Assembly: GCA_019973155.2 (NCBI GenBank)
Contig: BPQB01000039.1
Coordinates: forward strand, 186,001 to 250,000
Direction of reading: 5' to 3'
Source: Phanerochaete sordida
Taxonomy: Eukaryota > Basidiomycota > Agaricomycetes > Polyporales > Phanerochaetaceae
Length of the DNA: 64,000 nucleotides
Translations under genes and position numbers: made by a program
Shown: positions 21,179 to 33,713 of the stretch, piece after piece
Numbering within the stretch: position 1 is the stretch's first letter
How the letters are laid out: every line of letters starts with the position of its first letter
The notes under the pieces: generated by a model
What the model was told of the DNA's origin: nothing
What the model saw: the letters and a program-made list of their open reading frames with translations, nothing else
The model's database searches: none

Positions 21179-23091
21179 ATGTCTTACCTCGACCCTTCGA
21201 CCGCTCTCGAGCACCTGAAGACCTACGAGAAAGCTGACGGCCTCTCCGTCGCGGAGCTGATGGACTCTCGCGTGCACGGCGGGCTCACCTACAACGATTT
21301 CCTCATGCTGCCGGGCAAGATCGATTTCGCCGCGTCCGACGTCGTGACCGAGACCAAGGTCACTCGGAATGTTGTTCTGAAGACCCCCTTCATGAGTAGC
21401 CCGATGGACACCGTCACTGAGGGCGACATGGCCATCCACATGGCGGTAAGCACCGCTGCACTTCTCGCAGACTGCATGTGCCGAACGAGCTCGTCCGTGT
21501 AGCTGCTCGGAGGTATTGGTGTCATCCACCACAACCAGCCCGCGGCCGCGCAAGCTGCCATGGTGCGCGCGGTCAAGCGTCACGAGAACGGCTTCATCAC
21601 CGAGCCTATCGTCCTCTCGCCCCAGCACCTCGTTGAGGACGTGCTGGACATCAAGGAGAGGCTCGGTTTCTCTGGCATCCCCATCACTGGTGAGTGTGCA
21701 CGTTCATCCTCTCCCTTCTGAGATGAGACTATGTATGCATATAACCTTCGTTCTTCCGACCAACGCGTTTCACGTGTGATTTGGGGAGTCCATACCTTTC
21801 GAAACTGACCTTCTGAGCAATCATCGTGGTCGGACACTTGCTGACTCACCCTAACAGACTCCGGATCTCTCGGCGGCAAGCTTCTCGGTATCGTGACCAA
21901 CCGTGATGTCCAGTTCCGTGACTCGTCCACCCCTCTGTCCGAGGTTATGACCACGGACCTCGTCACCGCACCCGAGGGCGTCACTCTGCTCGAGGCGAAC
22001 TCCATTCTGCGTGACTCGAAGAAGGGCAAGCTCCCCATCGTCGACAAGGAGGGTCGTCTGACCTCGCTTCTCGCCCGCTCCGACCTGCTCAAGAACCAAA
22101 ACTACCCTCTGGCCTCGAAGCGCCCCGACACCAAGCAGCTCTACGCCGCCGCCGCCATCGGTACTCGTCCTGCGGACCGCGAGCGTCTGCGCTTGCTCGT
22201 CGAGGCTGGCCTCGACATCGTCGTTCTCGACTCGTCTCAGGGCAACTCGGTCTTCCAGATTGACATGATCCACTGGATCAAGTCGACATTCCCCACTCTC
22301 GAGATCATCGCCGGCAACGTCGTCACCCGCGAGCAGGCCGCGAGCCTCATTGCCGCCGGCGCTGACGGCCTCCGTATCGGCATGGGCTCGGGCTCGATCT
22401 GCATCACGCAGGAGGTCATGGCCGTCGGCCGCCCGCAGGCCACCGCGGTGTACAACGTCGCCGAGTTCGCGGCGAAGTTTGGCGTGCCCGTCATCGCGGA
22501 CGGCGGCATCAGCAACGTCGGCCACGTCGTGAAGGCGCTGTCGCTCGGCGCCGGCGCGGTCATGATGGGCGGGCTGCTCGCGGGCACGACGGAGGCGCCG
22601 GGCGAGTACTTCTACCACGAGGGCAAGCGCGTGAAGGCGTACCGCGGGATGGGCTCGATCGAGGCGATGGAGCAGGGCAAGCCGGGCGCGCCGTCGGCGG
22701 CGAAGGGCAACGCGTCCGCGCCGGGCGGCGCGAAGCGCGGCAAGAGCACGACGCACGAGAACGCGGCGACGTCGCGCTACTTCTCCGAGGCGTCCGCGGT
22801 CAAGGTCGCGCAGGGCGTCAGCGGCGACGTGCAGGACAAGGGCTCCGTCACCGCGTTCCTGCCGTACCTCCACGCGGGCGTGCAGCACTCGCTCCAGGAC
22901 ATCGGCGTGCGCAGCATCGGCGCGCTCCAGGAGGGCGTGCGCGCGGGCGCCGTCCGCTTCGAGCTGCGCACGGCGAGCGCACAGGTCGAGGGTGGTGTCC
23001 ATGGCTTGAACTCGTGAGTGGCCGTCCGTCTTTGTGTGCTCGGCGGGTCCTGACGTTTTTCTCCAGGTACACTAAGCGTCTCTTCGCATGA
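21179..23091 (+). CDS. inosine-5'-monophosphate dehydrogenase, 544 aa
   Basis: Exons 21179-21445, 21503-21689, 21858-23013, 23067-23091 (545 codons). The enzyme oxidises IMP to XMP with NAD+, the committed step of GMP synthesis, in the cytosol. Visible: [10 protein letters not shown] near the N-terminus, [10 protein letters not shown], the CBS-pair region between about residues 120 and 235, the catalytic loop [11 protein letters not shown] with Cys333, [27 protein letters not shown] and the flap [10 protein letters not shown]. The short last exon restores the fungal C-terminus SYTKRLFA; without that intron the frame would stop at 23017. Length and motifs are those of ordinary fungal IMPDH, with no resistance-type change that I can identify. 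A long antisense frame over exon 3 is a GC artefact. Confidence 0.97.
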
Positions 23092-23456
23092 ACATCCACT
23101 AGGGTTCCACACATTTGTATACTTGGGCATGTGCATTTGGTGTATCTATAATCTTTGCTTTGCTTTCGTTGTTTTTCTTGCTTGAATGCCATGATATTCT
23201 GCACATCACTCCGTCCGTCGTCCGTATGGCGCTGATCAGGATTCCGTTCCAGAGTACAATACGCTTGCCCGCCTGCCCTAAACTATGGTTGGGCCTCTTA
23301 GTGGGTCTCTCGTGCTCGACTCCCTCCTTCAATCTCCCACAAACCCAAGGAACGAAGTTCGTCCTGAGCCAACGGACGCGAAGGTGAGCCCTCTGAGAGC
23401 AGCAGAACTTCGACTCAGCCGTGGATTCACTTAGAATAAGCAGTTCTGTCGCCGAA
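23092..23456. other. intergenic, promoter of an F-box gene
   Basis: Contains the conserved 15-bp motif at 23271-23285; nothing else recognised. Confidence 0.6.
23271..23285 (+). promoter_or_regulatory. conserved F-box upstream motif GCCTGCCCTAAACTA (copy 2)
   Basis: Exact 15-mer ending 171 bp before the ATG at 23457, same orientation as the gene. Confidence 0.6.
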
Positions 23457-25006
23457 ATGCACAAAGCGCTCACCCTGGGCGACGTCGTCGCTGAGATCTT
23501 CGCGTACCTCGAGCGAGGCTCGCTCGCGCCGTTGAGTCGGACATGCAAGACGCTGAGCAACCCTGCGCTGGACGCTCTCTGGCGCGCGATGGCCTCCTTG
23601 GACCCGCTCTACATGACCTTGCCGGCCGGCGTCTGGACAAGGGCCGCCGACGGCGGACTGGTACGCTGGGCATCTCCCTCGGCGTTCGCTGGCTGACGCA
23701 ACGCTAGGTGGCCGGCATAACGGTCCCTGCTCCGGCGGACTGGGTGCGCTTCTCGGCGTACGCGAGCCGCATACGGGAGCTCTTGTTCGTGGACAGCGAT
23801 GCGTACCTGCGGCCGACGCTGCTCCAGCTTGTGATGCGCCACTCGCCCTTCCTCCCAAATCCCCCGCTCCCCCGTCTTCACAAGCTGCGCATGAACCGCG
23901 TGTGTTCTGACGCGGAGGTCGCCCTTTGCCTGACATTGCTCGTCCACCCTAAGCTTCGTACTTTGGACATTGTGTGGCCGTCCCCGGAGATCGGCGCCGC
24001 CATGCTATCTTTCATGCAGCTATCGTGTCCCGACATCCAAGCCCTCTTCCTCGGCAACGCCGGCGGCTTACTACCCATCGCCCTCCGCTTTACACACCTT
24101 CGGACGTTCCAGACCAACGATCCCGACACTATACTCGACATGCGGACGCTCATGACCCTTGCGCGTTTCCCGCATCTACGCGACCTCACCATCTCCGGCG
24201 AGTTTACCTCCTCGTCATTCACAGAGATCACCGATGACGAGGTCGATGCCTTCTTCCCCAGTCTCGCATACCTCTATTTTACAAACGTGACCGGCGTCTT
24301 CGCCCTTGCGCACTTCCTCCGCGCCATCAAGCCAGGTTCGTTGCAAGAGCTGTGTTTGAACTATACCCTCTCCCAGCAGCCTGCCAAGGAGCTTCGCACT
24401 CTTGCCGAGAGCATCGCTTTGCATAAAGACCTCCTCGGGCTGGCCTTGTGCAGCCAAGAGCCGACAGCAGACGGCGTCATGGAGAGCAGCATCGCACCGC
24501 TGGGGACGCTTAGGCACCTCACACAAGTCAACCTCACGGACGTCCTTTCATACGCGAGCCCCAGCAGCGCCGCCTTTGATCTGCCTCTCTCCTGGACCGA
24601 AATCCAGACCATGCATATCGACTGCGCTGCCTGGCATTCTCAGCGCCCCAGCGCGGTCCCTGCGCTGGCACTCCTCGAGAAGCTCCTCGCGGCCTGCCCC
24701 CGGCTCGTCGACCTGCACACCGCGCTGGCGGTGGCGGAGATCCCGGCGGCGCTCGGCCGTGCGCGGGAACGCCGGGCTGAGCCTTTGCGCCTCACGGTGG
24801 TGCTCCCCGCGTCCAGGTTCACCACGGTAGACCCGTACGACGTCGCCGAGTACCTCTCGGACATATGCCCCGACCTCGAGGTCGCTTGCGATGAAGTCGG
24901 CGGCACCCAGTTTCCGAATTTCCGCGATAGGTGGCTCAAGGTCAACGGGTGGATCGCACGCATAAACGCGGTGCGTGCGGCGGAGAGGCAGCGAATGGAG
25001 TCGTAG
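23457..25006 (+). CDS. F-box/leucine-rich family protein, 500 aa
   Basis: Exons 23457-23660 (68 codons) and 23708-25006 (433 codons with stop), with a 47-bp phase-0 intron. Exon 1: MHKALTLGDVVAEIFAYL, LSRTCKTLSNPALDALWRAM, SLDPLYMTLP. Exon 2: DWVRFSAYASRIRELLF, leucine-rich middle (FPHLRDLTISGEFTSSSF), then DPYDVAEYLSDICPDLEV and NAVRAAERQ at the end. Intact. It forms a head-to-tail pair with the next F-box gene and is most like that one and the split copy at 37.6-39.8 kb. Likely SCF receptor by family. Confidence 0.88.
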
Positions 25007-25444
25007 TTTGATTGGGACGTGAAGTCTGGGTTCCTCGAAAGTTGTGTGTCTGGCAATGAGTAGTATCGGATAGGCTCAGGTCGGAGCATACTTGGAGCAT
25101 ACTCCCATTTACCTCAAAATGTCTTTGTATTCTTGGTTGTTAGGAGACAGGTCGTACACGTATACCGCGTCCGGCTCTTTAATCCGCGTTAAATGTCTGT
25201 GCAGGTAGTTCGTGATGATATCCAGATGAGCGAGCGACTGCATCCGCCTGCCCTAAACTATTGTTGAACCGCATCCCGCCCCAACTCCCGTCTTCTTTAT
25301 CGCCCGTCATCCGAAGGTGAGAAATTGATCCTCAGGTCACGAATCGAAATGTAAATTGGAGTCTATGAGCTAAAACCTATCAACTCTTACTTAATCGTGA
25401 ACACCCATGCCTGGCAGTCCAGCCGTTTACTACAAGCCGTTCAT
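25007..25444. other. intergenic between tandem F-box genes
   Basis: Contains the 15-bp motif at 25246-25260. No coding frame. Confidence 0.6.
25246..25260 (+). promoter_or_regulatory. conserved F-box upstream motif GCCTGCCCTAAACTA (copy 3)
   Basis: Exact 15-mer ending 184 bp before the ATG at 25445. The preceding GAGCGACTG is also found next to copy 4. Confidence 0.6.
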
Positions 25445-27042
25445 ATGCACAAAGCGCTCGTCCTGAGCGACGTCGTCGCTGAGATCCTAGCGCATCTCAA
25501 GCAAAAGTCGCTAGTGGCATTGACCACGACATGCAAGGTGTTGAGCAGCCCTGCGCTGGACCTGCTCTGGCGTGCGATGTCTTCCCTGGACCCGCTGTAC
25601 CAGACTCTACCGGAAGGGGTATGGACACGGGATGCCGATGGGAACCTGGTACGCTACGTCCACGCTCTGTCGCCGGCTGGCTGACGCGTTCATAGGTGGT
25701 TGGCACAGCTGCACCCATCATGGGGGACTGGGTCCGCTTCACAATGTACGCGAGCCGTATCCGGGAGCTCTCGTTCGCGGACGGCGCGGCGCAGATCCGG
25801 CCAACGCTGCTCGAGCTGGTGAAGCGCTTCATGCCGTCTCTTCCACATCCCCCGCTGCCCTGTCTCCTGACGCTGCGCATAACCCACGAATATTCAGATG
25901 CAGAGGTGGCGCTCTGCTTCACCACGCTCGTCCACCCGGGGCTTCGTGCGCTGGATGTGATGTGGCCATCCCCGCAGACTGGTGCCTCAATGCTGTCTGT
26001 CATGCAGCTCTCCTGTCCAAACATTCAGACCCTCGTGCTCGGCAAGGCCAACGGTCTTTTGCCTATGGCCGTCCTCTTTTCCCACCTCCAGAAGCTGGTC
26101 TGCGATGACCCCGACACTACACTCGATATGCGCATGCTCATGGACCTCGCACAAGTCCCGCATCTACACCATCTCAGTATCACCAGTCAGTTCGCGTCTT
26201 CGTCTTTCATAGATTCCACAGAGGCCGAAACCGAAAGCATGTTCCATGGCCTTCAGGAGCTCTCTCTCGAGAACGTAACCGGCGTCTTCGCTCTGGCGCA
26301 CTTCCTTCGCGTCGCCAAGTTGCATTCCCTGAGATCACTTTCTCTGAAGTACACCCTATGCGACCAGCCCGCGGGCGAAATACGCGCTCTAGCAGAGGGG
26401 ATCGCTTCACACTCAGATCTGCTCAAACTATCGCTCTGCAGTCGAGAGCCCATCACGGATGCAGTCACAGAACGCGATCTGCTAGCATTAGCGTCGCTGA
26501 CGCGCCTCAGAGAGGTCGACCTCAATGACGTTCTCTCGTACGCGAACACCGAATGCGGCACCTTCACGCTGCCTCTTCTCTGGGGGGACGTGCAGAAAAT
26601 GCGCATCGACTGTGCTGTCTGGCGCGCTTCAAAGCGGGGCGTAGTCTGTGGCCTTCAGTTCCTGGACAAGCTTGTGCTTCGCTGCCCTCGGCTCACTCAC
26701 CTCCACATTGCGATGCGGGTGACGCACATCCCGGAGTTGAGCTGGGAACGCCGGGACAAGGAGCGCCACGAGCCTCTGTTCCTGTCACTATCCGTTCCTG
26801 CGTCCAGGATGGATACAAACGACTATCATGGTATCGCGCAATATCTTACAGGCATATGCTCTGGTGACGTTTGGATCACCTGCGAGGGAGGTAAAGATGC
26901 CCGGTCGTCAAGACTGTGCGATAAGTGGCGCTACGTCGACAAATGGATCGCGTGCATAATCACAGATCGAATTGCAAGAAGACACCCGCTCGGAGGCGGA
27001 CACCTCGTCATAGCCACAGCAGAGGAGCTTGAAGAGCGATAG
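25445..27042 (+). CDS. F-box/leucine-rich family protein, 516 aa
   Basis: Exons 25445-25648 (68 codons) and 25696-27042 (449 codons with stop), 47-bp phase-0 intron (gtacgc...catag). Exon 1: MHKALVLSDVVAEILAHL, LTTTCKVLSSPALDLLWRAM. Exon 2 opens GDWVRFTMYASRIRELSF and keeps the family's MQLSCPNIQ, LDMRMLMDLAQ and TGVFALAHFLR blocks. The C-terminal block (DKWRYVDKWIACI) is more diverged than in neighbours but open. Near-identical layout to the upstream gene points to tandem duplication. Confidence 0.88.
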
Positions 27043-27229
27043 GGCTGAATTGCGAGGTGTCTCCACCACGTAAATAATTCTTACTGGCACTCAGTATTCT
27101 TCACGCAGTAGAGGTCATGTACAATAATAACCTGGAGGACAAGGACAAGGGTACAGTACATCCGTCCTAAGAGTACACACAACAATCAAGGGTACATTCA
27201 CAGGTCTCATCTCTTTGCGCAGACCAAGC

Positions 27230-30200
27230 CTAGCCCAGCAGCGGAGCGTCTGCCGGTGCCGCTGGTGGGACAGGGCTCCCGAGTGTCTGTCGGAGGAGTA
27301 TCTCGATGCCCGCACGGTCTTCGCTCAGCTTGCGGAGCTCGTCTCGCCAGCGCGCCTCACGCTGCTCGTAGATCGCGCCCATCGCGCCGATGCTCCCGAG
27401 CGCGGCCTCCAGCGCGCGGCGGAGGTCCTCTTCGCGCATTTCGCCGCTCACCTGCGAGCCGTCGACGGAGCCCGACTGGGAGATGCGATCCGCGAGCGAG
27501 ACACTCGGCGTGCGCGTCGCCTGGCGCTGGCTGGCAAGCGTCTTGAAGTTAAGACGCATGTCCTTCAGCGTCGTGCTGCCGTACAGCGCTCGATCTCGTC
27601 GCAGCGAGCGAGAAGTCAGGGCGTGGAGCTGGTCTGTATGGGAGGGTGCGGCGAACAGCACAAGCGTGGCGTCTGTCTCGCGGTCGAGGGTTTGAAACTG
27701 GTAGGGGAACAATCATCAGCACACACGAGCTCGATGTCAGACAAGAGTTACTCACTGCTTCAGCCAACGCCTCCCATCTCGACTCCCATCTACGCCTTCT
27801 CTTGTTCGTCCTTCCAATATACGATGGATGGAACTCGAAGTGCAGCAGATCTTCCTCGTCGTCATCTTCGTCAATCCACTCGTCCTCTTCCTCCACGCCC
27901 TCCTGGACGACCTGGCCCTTCGGGGTGTCCCCGTTCGTCCACGTCGCGTCATGGCCGTTGGGCACGATGCGCTCCACGAACTGGTCCTCGCCCGCGGTCT
28001 CCTCGCCAGAGGACGGCTCGGGGCTCGTCTCACGCGGCTGCGTGCTCTCGACACGCGGGGGCGGCTTGACGCGGCGGCGCCCGAGCGTCGTGCGGAGGTT
28101 GCTCGCGTTGTCCTTCCGGCGGAGGCCGCGCGCGCGGAGGGGCGGCATCGGGAGCGAGACAGGCTCGTGGCTCGGGCTGGAGCGCATGCTCATGCTCGAG
28201 TCGCCGCCGCGGTGGGTGCCGTAGAGGAACGCCCACGGGTTGTAGCCGATGCCGGGGAAGGGCGTCGCTGACGGCGAGAAGGTCGACTCGGAGGGCGGCG
28301 CAAGACCGTTGTTCAGCGCGTACATGTGCATCTGCATCGCGAGCTGCTCGCGCACCGCCGCGGGGTGGTTCGGGTCGTACGTAGAGGAAGGCGCGTTCTG
28401 CGCTGCCGAGAGCGCTGTGCGGCGGATGTGCGTGAACGGGTATGGGTATGGTGAACCGATTTGGCGCGGCTCGATGTCGCTTGGCATCGCGGACAGAGGA
28501 GATGGCGATGGAGCAGCAGTTTGTGTCAGCGGCGTCGGAGGAATGGGCGCGTTTGGACGACCCCCAGCGTTCGGTGGGGCGGGCATAGGTGCCTGTAAGA
28601 ACGACTGGAGGTACGAGGAAGTCGGATTATCGAAGACGCCCTTCAAATCCTCGAAGTGTGGGGACATGGGCGGCAGACTTCGCGACTCTCCGTGGTCGTA
28701 TGACCGGTCGGCGTAGTGCTTAGCGGACTGAGGCTGCTGCGAGTAGTGCTGGTAGAGAGGTTGAGTATAAGCCTGTGGCAGCGACTGGGTCGAAAGGTTC
28801 GATCGCGATGGGTTGGCCGTCTCCTGGCCACTGCTCCGGGAGCCGTTCGCGCTGTGATCGAAGAGTGCTGGGTCCAGATTACGCATACCCAGCTGGTCGC
28901 TCGAGCTGTTTCGATGACGGGACCGAACGGTCTTCTGCGCGTCGGCGTTCATCTGCGAGTACTGCGGCGTGTTGGGGTTGTACTGTCCGTTGGTCGTGGG
29001 CGAGTACCGCTCGTCTCGCGGCCGTTCGGGTAGAGTGGTGGAGGGCGAGCGTGGGGTGAAGCCGGAGGACTCATCTTCGCTCTTGCGCTGATCGATGTGT
29101 TCCTCTACCTCTTCGTTGAGCGTCTGGTCGTCGTCGTCGTCCGTGTGCCCGACACTCTTCCCGCGTTCGTGCCTGTAGACATCGGGTGCCGACTTGGGCG
29201 AGCTGTGGCGATGATCGTCGTACTCCGTCTCCGTGTAGTCCTGGCCCAGATCTTCTTCGGGCTCCTCCTGCAGAGGCAGTGCACGATCCGACGCTCGGGC
29301 GCTTCCATTCTGCTTGTTTGGCGGCGTCGTACGCATGGGGCTGGGTTCCGAGGTCGCCGGGACAGGCTTGCGCGATGACGGTGGAGGTTGGCTTGCGGCC
29401 TGAGAAGACGCGTATGTGTCTGGGACATATTGGGTATAGCCTGCGGAGCGTTCGCCGGGAGACGCCATAGGCGTGTGAAATGGAGGCGAGCCACGGTACT
29501 CGGGGGTCTTCTGCGCCATAGACTGAGGGTCGCTGTGGTGCGAGAGCGTGGAAGAGACGGTGTGTGAACGCTCACGGGCCTTGGGGCTGTCGCGGAGATT
29601 CTGCGTCTCCTTCTCCCGGCGTTTAGAGGCGGTGTCGGAATCTTTGGGACTCGATCTGTCCGCAGCACGAACACGTTCCACGGCGGTGTGCTGCAGCTGC
29701 AGGTTACTGTTGGAGGCGGCGCCCCCTGCATAGGCTAGCCCAGAAGTCCCCTGCAGCTGGCCTTGCTGCTCGTCAGCCAGCTCGATCTCGCGAAGTAGCT
29801 CGGCGGTTAACTGAAACTTCTCGTCGGTCGTCTGGAACTGGGTGAGGAACTGTGGTGGGTTGTGCCGAGGGATGGGGCGAGGCTGGTGCGCTGGGACCGC
29901 CTGCTGCGAGGAGGTGGCCAGTGTGTTAACGGCTGGCGTGCTCTGAGAGTGAGAAAGAGGCGACGGCGAGCTCATACGCTCCGGCGTGTGCTCTCCTCTC
30001 TGAGCCATCGATGGAAGCTTCGCGGCGGCAGGCGAGATGCGCGAGGTGTTGGGTGGCGACCGCCTTGAAGGCAAGGAGCCTTGCGAGCTGGTTGGGCTGG
30101 GGTGCGACGTGCTCTGCTGACCGTTGCTCGCGAACATTTGGCCGACAGAGGGAACAATAGGCATCGAGTGCGCCTTGATGGCTCGCTGTCGCTCGCGGAA

Positions 30201-30625
30201 CGAGGGAGACGGAGATGCTTCGCGGGGTGCGATGTTGGCTTGCATGGGACCTTATTTGGGACGAGGGAGACAAATGAGCATCCACGAACGCACTGCAGTA
30301 CGAGACCGAAGTTTTCCGAAGCCAGATCTGCCCCTAGAGCCAGCCTGAGATAGGGCCCGGCTTTACCGCAAAGCACTCTGCCCAACACCCCCACCTTCGC
30401 ACGCTTTCGCTCACAGAACTCCGGCCAATCCCAACTCAATCTCAGCGGTCGATCCTGCACCGATATCCACACCAGCTCCTCGTCTTCTCGCCCGTGGCCA
30501 GATGCGGACAAAGAATCCACGCGAGAACAAGCTCGTCTGCGCAGAAAACGGAGTTTAGACGTACCTTGTGTGGCGGAGAGTATCGGACCTTTTCTCGTCT
30601 GCATCGTCGTTTGGCTGGCTGACAT
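27230..30625 (-). CDS. large disordered protein with conserved C-terminus, about 1007 aa
   Basis: Exons 30565-30625, 27756-30250, 27230-27697 give 1008 codons. The first intron is long for this region (314 bp); if it is wrong, translation would start at 30245 (MQANIAPREA). About 700 residues are Ser/Pro/Gln/Arg-rich and disordered. Conserved-looking parts are near the C-terminus: an acidic stretch (DEWIDEDDDEEDLLHFEF), RRRRWESRWEALAEAFQ, LDRETDATLVLFAAPSH, and a final helical segment (EDLRRALEAALGSIGAMGAIY). I do not recognise the family. The acidic and basic blocks suggest a scaffold or regulatory protein; this is inference. Confidence 0.65.
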
Positions 30626-32263
30626 AACCAGGCGGAAGACGGCTCTGGATGAGCGTAGATGAGGGCAGGAAGCGGGGGGAAGGGGATGCGCGCAGTCAAG
30701 AGCAGAATGCGGATGGGATAAGGGATGTTCAACGCATAGATGATGGGAGGCCCTTCACGTCGTGGTTCCAACGTGGCTTTGCCGGCCAGAGATATCGCGC
30801 TGCACAGGTCCTGCAGGTTGAAAACGCGATATAACCCGTGGATGGAAAGGGTGTGGAAACTTGCCTCGAGGCTGATTACCGCTTTCCATCGGTCCGGCTC
30901 CTTTTATCTGGGAATATTCCAGCGAAAATTGTCAGGTTCATCTCCGTCGCGCACCGCGAGCTTTCGCTGTTCGAACACAGAGTGTCAGCGTGCAAGAACA
31001 ATAAGTGCAGCGCAGAGGCAGATGGCTGTCGCGGTCGAGAAGTCAAGCTAAGCGACTCTGGGATCCACTTGCCGGAGGCTTTCAATGAGATAAGTATCTT
31101 CTTCTATGCAGCATTTCAAAACCCCGACAAGAAGTAAGCATCGGATTGATCGAGCGACCTATCCCGATAGCACAGAAAGACTGATAGCGATTACTCTGCA
31201 TAGTATCGGAGATTAAACCCGTCTCACCCGAAGATTGCGCGGGAGGCGCGTCTCGGGCTTTCTCCTTTCGAAACGTCGGGCGACATCCATCGAATCCCTC
31301 CACTGCCTCCAGCATGTCGTGCTAGATAGGTTTGATGCGCAACGCACGCGAGCCCTGGGGACCTCTGCGTCTCATTAGCGACCATAGCATCATCCAGCGC
31401 TGCAGCAACCAATGATCCTGACATCTTGCTAAAGTTGCGGAATTACCGCCGCAGACGGTGTGCGAAGCTTTCCTTGTCCCACCGGGGTCCCTCGTTTCGC
31501 TGGGCGGGCGCAGCGCGTTACAAAGAGTGCTCTCGATGGAGCAACAGCAGTGTATTCGACGCCCCACCATGCCTCGCGTATCTGACCACGACCCACCGCA
31601 CGCCGACGACACAGCGCCCGATAACGTACGCGCGGGTCGGCAGCGAGCAAAGAGGCCGCTCTCGAGCACCCTACACCCACAGCTTAGTGCGTCCGGCACT
31701 CTCCACGGCTTCGCGAGGGCGCCCCTAGACATCTATGCTCACTCCCGAGCCGTTTGCTCTCACGTCTGCGCCTCCTGGCGGCCACGAGGCACGACCGTGA
31801 GGTTGCGGCGCTGTCGACCCTCGCGCGCGCAGCAGGCCTGCACAGCGCCGAACCGTGCCTTGGACAGGCGTGCCTGCGATTAGGCTTTAGCCTTGCGCGG
31901 ATCCCCGGCCGCACCTACAGCGGACGGTGATGTGACCTCAACGGTGCGGTGCAGAGGGCCGCGAGCAGCAGCGGCCTTGCCAGATACTCGAGAGCTGGCA
32001 CAGCTCATATCAGTAATGTGTTGCTGCATGCCGCGTTCATCGACACCCACGATGTCGTGCATAATGCAGCCAGGCGTCGTGCTGTGCTGAACCACACGAT
32101 TGAAAGCATGCTCAGCAAAGCGTGCAGAGGCGTTTCCCTCACTCCGGCAGGATGATAGACTCGACGACCATTCCAATGACGACGTGAGCACATGTACAGC
32201 AGTAACATGGTAAGCTACATGCAGTACATAGCTAGTCGCCGGTCGGATCCTAGCAGCTCAGCA
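30626..32263. other. 1.6-kb stretch without a recognisable gene
   Basis: Only short, unconvincing frames on both strands, with no intron pattern joining them. The centre (31420-31880) is GC-rich with open frames that match nothing I know. It may hold promoters, decayed sequence or a noncoding transcript. Confidence 0.5.
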
Positions 32264-33037
32264 TCACTTGAGCGCAGGCGCCGCCTGGAGCCATTCGAGG
32301 ACATCCTGGCGCATGAGGGGCGAGTCGAAAGTGGGGCTGCGCGTGTAGAACACGTCGTCCGTCTCGGGCTCCGCGGGCAGGGTCGGCGACGCCACCATGG
32401 TCTGCGCGCGGTCGGCGGGACTTGAGCAGCCCAGCGGTTGGGTGCGTGGCGACCAGAGGCCCGCGGCGGTGTTGATGCCGAACTGGCTGAAGAGCTCCGT
32501 CGTCGCCGACATGCGCCGCCTCCACGCGTCCTCCTGCTGCTCGGGATAGCTCGCCTGCGCGTAGCTGTATTCGTCGGCGCTGCGCTGGCTGGACTCGTCC
32601 ATGAAGAAGCCGAGCTCGTCGCTCTCGTCACGCTTCGGCAGCACGCCCATCCCGTCGAACACCGAGCCGTCGTTCGAGAACACGCCCGAGATCCCGAGAC
32701 CGACGAACGAGGCGGAGTCTTGGCGCGGAACCCGCGTCGTGGCGTAGGGCATCGGTGTGTGCGCAAGGGAGGGACTCGAGATGGTCGACGGGAGACTTTC
32801 GTCGAGCAAAGAAGGGGTGCCATCAAGGAAGCCAGGGGACTCGAAGCGGGGGATCGAGTTTATCTTCGTCGGAGACGGCGGAGGGGAGTAGACCAGGTCC
32901 TGAGGGGGCATGTGCAGGTACGCCCCAACCTTCTCGAAAGGGACGGTGAACGGAGGAATGTCGACACCGGTAATGGGGGTAGAGTTGGGCATCGCGCGGT
33001 AGGCAGGGCGAGAAACGAGCTGAGCAGAGGTGGCCAT
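32264..33037 (-). CDS. small unknown protein, single exon, 257 aa
   Basis: Continuous frame from ATG 33037 (MATSAQLVSR) to a stop at 32264. Contains Pro/Ser-rich parts (SPPPSPTKI), an acidic middle (DESDELGFFMDESS) and a C-terminus with PLMRQDVLEWLQ. No domain recognised. Coding bias in the third codon position is clear and the frame is longer than its competitors. A TATA-like tatataa lies about 175 bp upstream on the coding strand (33214-33220). Divergent from the SH3 gene. Confidence 0.7.
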   Translation of the reverse strand: MATSAQLVSRPAYRAMPNSTPITGVDIPPFTVPFEKVGAYLHMPPQDLVYSPPPSPTKINSIPRFESPGFLDGTPSLLDESLPSTISSPSLAHTPMPYATTRVPRQDSASFVGLGISGVFSNDGSVFDGMGVLPKRDESDELGFFMDESSQRSADEYSYAQASYPEQQEDAWRRRMSATTELFSQFGINTAAGLWSPRTQPLGCSSPADRAQTMVASPTLPAEPETDDVFYTRSPTFDSPLMRQDVLEWLQAAPALK

Positions 33038-33713
33038 GGCGTCGTACCGGTGTATAATGAGTGTTGGTGATGCGGATGATGCGAGCGAGTGGTGATTACG
33101 GGTTTCTAGATGAAGCGAGAGTGGTGGATGCCGATAGAGACAAGCGCAGCTGCCGAGGGTTGTCGAGGATGGTCAAGAAACGATGCTAAGCTGAGATATG
33201 ATTCCAGAAGTTTATATAACAGCGGGACTGGGCTGACGAAGGCAGCTAGATCTGAAAGCTGGCGGGTAGCCAGCCTGGACCCCGCCGAGGCAGGCCAAAT
33301 TGTTACACTGACCGGTCTAGAGGAGCCTGGTGCGAAGACCTAGAGTCGTGGTCAGTATTTCAACTAACACTGTGCACATACACTACTCGTTGAGACGGCG
33401 AATAGACATGGTACGTTGGTCGAGGGAGAGATGGTGGTTACGAGCAAGGGGCGGTAGCTTTGTGGCGCAGAAAATAACGATACATTATGATGAAATGCTA
33501 TACGCGGACTTAAATAAGCACGGGTGCGGGATAGCGAAGGAAACGATGAAACAAACTCTTAAATCCGACAGTTACCATGGCGATAATACCAAAAATGATC
33601 CTTTGCCTCCCTTCGCTCATCTCGAAACACCCCTTGTCGCCGTTCAACACCAGGAAGGCTGAGAAAATCGGTATATAACTCTCTTACCTCGTTTCAAATC
33701 ACCCCGGTTGAGA
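33038..33713. promoter_or_regulatory. divergent promoter region, small unknown gene and SH3 gene
   Basis: 676 bp between two divergent starts. TATA-like sequences occur near both ends (about 33214 and about 33671). No coding frame seen. Confidence 0.5.

Noticed and set aside
21851..23002. 383-aa frame antisense to IMP dehydrogenase
   Set aside because: It mirrors the GC-biased third positions of exon 3, is dominated by Arg/Ala/Val and has no family features; the sense strand encodes a textbook enzyme.
31458..31883. possible small gene or degenerate F-box (APLDIY...)
   Set aside because: The resemblance is limited to a few residues and no neighbouring exon supports it.
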